Assembly (NCBI GenBank): GCA_934278965.1
Contig: CAKQWL010000225.1
Span: 1-16,796 of the forward strand
Source: an uncultured Clostridia bacterium
Lineage (GTDB): Bacteria; Bacillota; Clostridia; Peptostreptococcales; Anaerovoracaceae
DNA length: 16,796 nucleotides
Direction of reading: 5' to 3'
The notes under the pieces were generated by a model. The model had not been told where the DNA came from, ran no database searches, and was given only the letters and a program-made list of their open reading frames with translations. The translations under genes and the position numbers were made by a program. Shown piece by piece: positions 15,444 to 16,796 of the stretch. Within the stretch, counting starts at the first letter, position 1, and the number at the start of each line of letters is the position of its first letter.

Positions 15444-15546
15444 CAATCCAAAAAAGATTTCATCCACTACATATGGTGGCTTTCTTCCCGCCCATGCAGA
15501 ATAAAACACGAAAGTAATTTTTATCGGCCGAAAGCGTGATTTTTCC

Positions 15547-15574
15547 TTGATTTCTGCCGTTTTTATGATATACT
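15547..15574 (+). promoter_or_regulatory. SigA-type promoter of the rpsF-ssb-rpsR operon
   Basis: TTGATT (15547-15552) and TATACT (15569-15574) are 16 bases apart, about 83 bases upstream of the rpsF start. It diverges from the promoter at 15435-15443, with about 100 bases between them. Confidence 0.7.
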
Positions 15575-15581
15575 ATATGGG

Positions 15582-15629
15582 TGTCCGTGTATTCCACGGA
15601 CGATTCTCTGCGACGGGAAAGACCGTCGC
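15582..15629 (+). promoter_or_regulatory. Two-hairpin rpsF leader, possible S6:S18 autoregulatory site
   Basis: Two perfect stems follow the promoter: GTCCGTG (15583-15589) with CACGGAC (15595-15601), and GCGACGG (15610-15616) with CCGTCGC (15623-15629). Neither is followed by a T tract, so they are not terminators. Bacterial rpsF leaders often carry an RNA element bound by the S6:S18 dimer that represses the operon. The position fits, but I cannot confirm the required CCG-containing bulge. Confidence 0.4.
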
Positions 15630-15656
15630 CATTAAGACCACAGGGAGGTGAATACA

Positions 15657-15944
15657 ATGACAAATTATGAAGTTATGTTCATTATCGACCCTATCTTGGA
15701 TGACGAAACAATAGAAAAGACTGTTGCGATCGCTCAGGAGATCATCGCGGCAGACGGCGAAGTCGACAAGGTAGATGTTTGGGGAATGAGAAAACTTGCT
15801 TATCCGATCCAGAAGAAGAACGAGGGCTACTATGTAGTGATCGACTTCAAAGCAAATCCTACTCTTCCGAAGGAACTTGACAGAAGGATGAGAATTTCCG
15901 ACAACATTATCCGTCATCTCATCATCAACAAGGACGCAAGATAG
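15657..15944 (+). CDS. rpsF: 30S ribosomal protein S6
   Basis: A 95-residue small-subunit protein that pairs with S18 on the 16S rRNA central domain. It begins MTNYEVMFIIDPILDDETIE, and the segment VDVWGMRKLAYPIQKKNEGYYVVIDF is the conserved S6 core. The start is ATG 15657-15659 with GGGAGG a few bases upstream; an in-frame GTG at 15648 overlaps that ribosome site and is rejected. First gene of the rpsF-ssb-rpsR operon, 15 bases before ssb. Confidence 0.98.
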   Translation: MTNYEVMFIIDPILDDETIEKTVAIAQEIIAADGEVDKVDVWGMRKLAYPIQKKNEGYYVVIDFKANPTLPKELDRRMRISDNIIRHLIINKDAR

Positions 15945-15959
15945 GAAAGGAGGCACCTT

Positions 15960-16412
15960 ATGAACAGTGTTATCCTTATTGGCAGACTCTCGCGGGATCC
16001 GGATGTACGCTACACTCCTTCACAGGTCGCTGTTGCCCGTTTCACGGTTGCAGTCGACCGGCCGTTTTCCAGAGGAAATGAACAGGATGCGAATCAGCGC
16101 ACTGCTGATTTTATTGATGTTACCGCATTCGGCAAGAGCGCGGAGATCATCGAACGCTTCTTTACGAAGGGCAAATGGATCGGCGTACAGGGCAGGATCC
16201 AGAATAACAATTACACCAATAAAGACGGTGTGACCGTGTACGGTTATCAGATTGTTGCGGACCGGATCGAGTTCGTCGGCAACAAGGGTGAGGACGGCGG
16301 CAGCATGGGAGGCGGTTATTCTTCCCAGCGCCCGGCAGCGGACAACCGCGGAGCTTCCGGCGGAATTCCGGAAGGTTTTTCGGCATTGGAAGACGAGGAC
16401 ATGCCATTCTGA
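15960..16412 (+). CDS. ssb: Single-stranded DNA-binding protein
   Basis: A 150-residue SSB that coats single-stranded DNA during replication and repair. The N-terminal OB fold (about 1-108) starts MNSVILIGRLSRDPDVRYTPS and contains DFIDVTAFGKSAEIIERFFTKG and VQGRIQNNNY. A Gly/Ser-rich linker then leads to the acidic tip LEDEDMPF, the docking peptide for partner proteins. AAGGAGG lies six bases upstream of the ATG. Lies between the two interacting ribosomal protein genes, the classical bacterial order. Confidence 0.98.
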   Translation: MNSVILIGRLSRDPDVRYTPSQVAVARFTVAVDRPFSRGNEQDANQRTADFIDVTAFGKSAEIIERFFTKGKWIGVQGRIQNNNYTNKDGVTVYGYQIVADRIEFVGNKGEDGGSMGGGYSSQRPAADNRGASGGIPEGFSALEDEDMPF

Positions 16413-16441
16413 CAATTTGAAAGAGAGGAGAAAAGCATAAT

Positions 16442-16678
16442 ATGATGCAGGATAGAAGACGCGGCGGCATGAGAAGAAAGAAAGTATGCCAGTTCTGCGC
16501 GGATAAGACAGAAACCATCGATTACAAGGACGTAGAAAAGCTCAAGAAGTATGTTACCGAGAGAGGCAAGATCCTTCCGAAGCGTATCACAGGTACTTGC
16601 GCGATGCACCAGAGAGAAGTAACTACTGCGATCAAGAGAGCAAGAATCGTAGCACTTCTTCCTTACACAGCAGAGTAG
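16442..16678 (+). CDS. rpsR: 30S ribosomal protein S18 (zinc-type)
   Basis: A 78-residue protein that binds S6 and 16S rRNA. The conserved stretch [43 protein letters not shown] is clear in pieces of the sequence. Cysteines in VCQFC and GTC with a following His place it in the cysteine-containing (C+) group presumed to bind zinc. It starts with two adjacent Met codons; GAGGAG lies 11 bases before the first, so either may be used. It ends the operon. Confidence 0.97.
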   Translation: MMQDRRRGGMRRKKVCQFCADKTETIDYKDVEKLKKYVTERGKILPKRITGTCAMHQREVTTAIKRARIVALLPYTAE

Positions 16679-16690
16679 CTTTACTTCTGC

Positions 16691-16713
16691 CCGGCAAGGA
16701 TTTGATATGCCGG
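16691..16713 (+). other. Small hairpin after rpsR
   Basis: CCGGCA (16691-16696) pairs perfectly with TGCCGG (16708-16713) across an 11-base loop. It has no T tract and is not a terminator by itself; it may stabilise the 3' end of the mRNA. Confidence 0.4.
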
Positions 16714-16740
16714 ATCCAAAACAAAATGTAATGCAAAGAG

Positions 16741-16779
16741 GCGGCGCAGCCTTTTGGCTGCCCGCCGCTTTTGGTTTTT
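16741..16779 (+). terminator. Intrinsic terminator of the rpsF-ssb-rpsR operon
   Basis: GCGGC-GCAGCC (16741-16751), a TTTT loop, then GGCTGC-CC-GCCGC (16756-16768): an 11-bp GC-rich stem with a two-base bulge, followed by TTTTGGTTTTT. It lies 62 bases after the rpsR stop. Confidence 0.92.
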
Positions 16780-16796
16780 CTATATTATTTATCTGT

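Overview
The window looks like chromosomal DNA of an anaerobic, low-to-mid-GC Gram-positive bacterium of class Clostridia. The evidence is a DnaD-type initiator linked to dnaB, gdpP, rplI and a DUF2232 (YybS-like) gene, an rpsF-ssb-rpsR cluster with zinc-type S18, consensus SigA promoters, strong AGGAGG ribosome sites and [FeFe]-hydrogenase maturation genes. The codons are fairly GC-rich for a clostridium. I cannot name the genus. No rRNA, tRNA, CRISPR array, IS element or phage gene is visible. Coding density is high: the longest stretch without a confident gene is about 255 bases (15402-15656).

Layout. (1) 1-462, plus strand: C-terminal part of a subtilisin-like (S8) protease cut by the window edge. 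(2) 482-1607, minus: a MATE efflux gene broken by an internal deletion with frameshift. Its promoter survives, as does a leader containing a tiny ORF whose stop codon lies inside a terminator stem. (3) 1769-6888, minus: a probable six-gene operon, ABC permease - ATPase - binding lipoprotein - TM1266-family regulator - hydE - hydF. It has a good promoter at 7053-7081 and a leader with an intrinsic terminator (6938-6972) inside a 43-codon upstream ORF. hydG and the hydrogenase itself are not in the window. (4) 7095-9645, minus: a bactofilin with its own promoter, preceded by a two-TM, LysM-G5-M23 cell-wall peptidase; together they form a plausible cell-envelope module. (5) 9603-15401, minus: a replication / nucleotide-signalling / ribosome cluster of YybS-like membrane protein, GdpP-like c-di-AMP phosphodiesterase, L9, replicative helicase DnaB, and a DnaD-like protein fused to the N-terminal part of a DnaC/DnaI helicase loader. 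(6) 15657-16678, plus: the divergent rpsF-ssb-rpsR operon with hairpins in its leader and a strong terminator at its end.

Most unusual points: the DnaD protein carries the helicase-binding/zinc part of the helicase loader but no AAA+ ATPase; GdpP has no membrane segments; the hydrogenase maturation genes appear to be driven from an ABC-importer promoter through a leader terminator; and two separate leaders in the window pair a short upstream ORF with an intrinsic terminator. Family assignments rest on motifs and recall of the families. No search or folding program was run.
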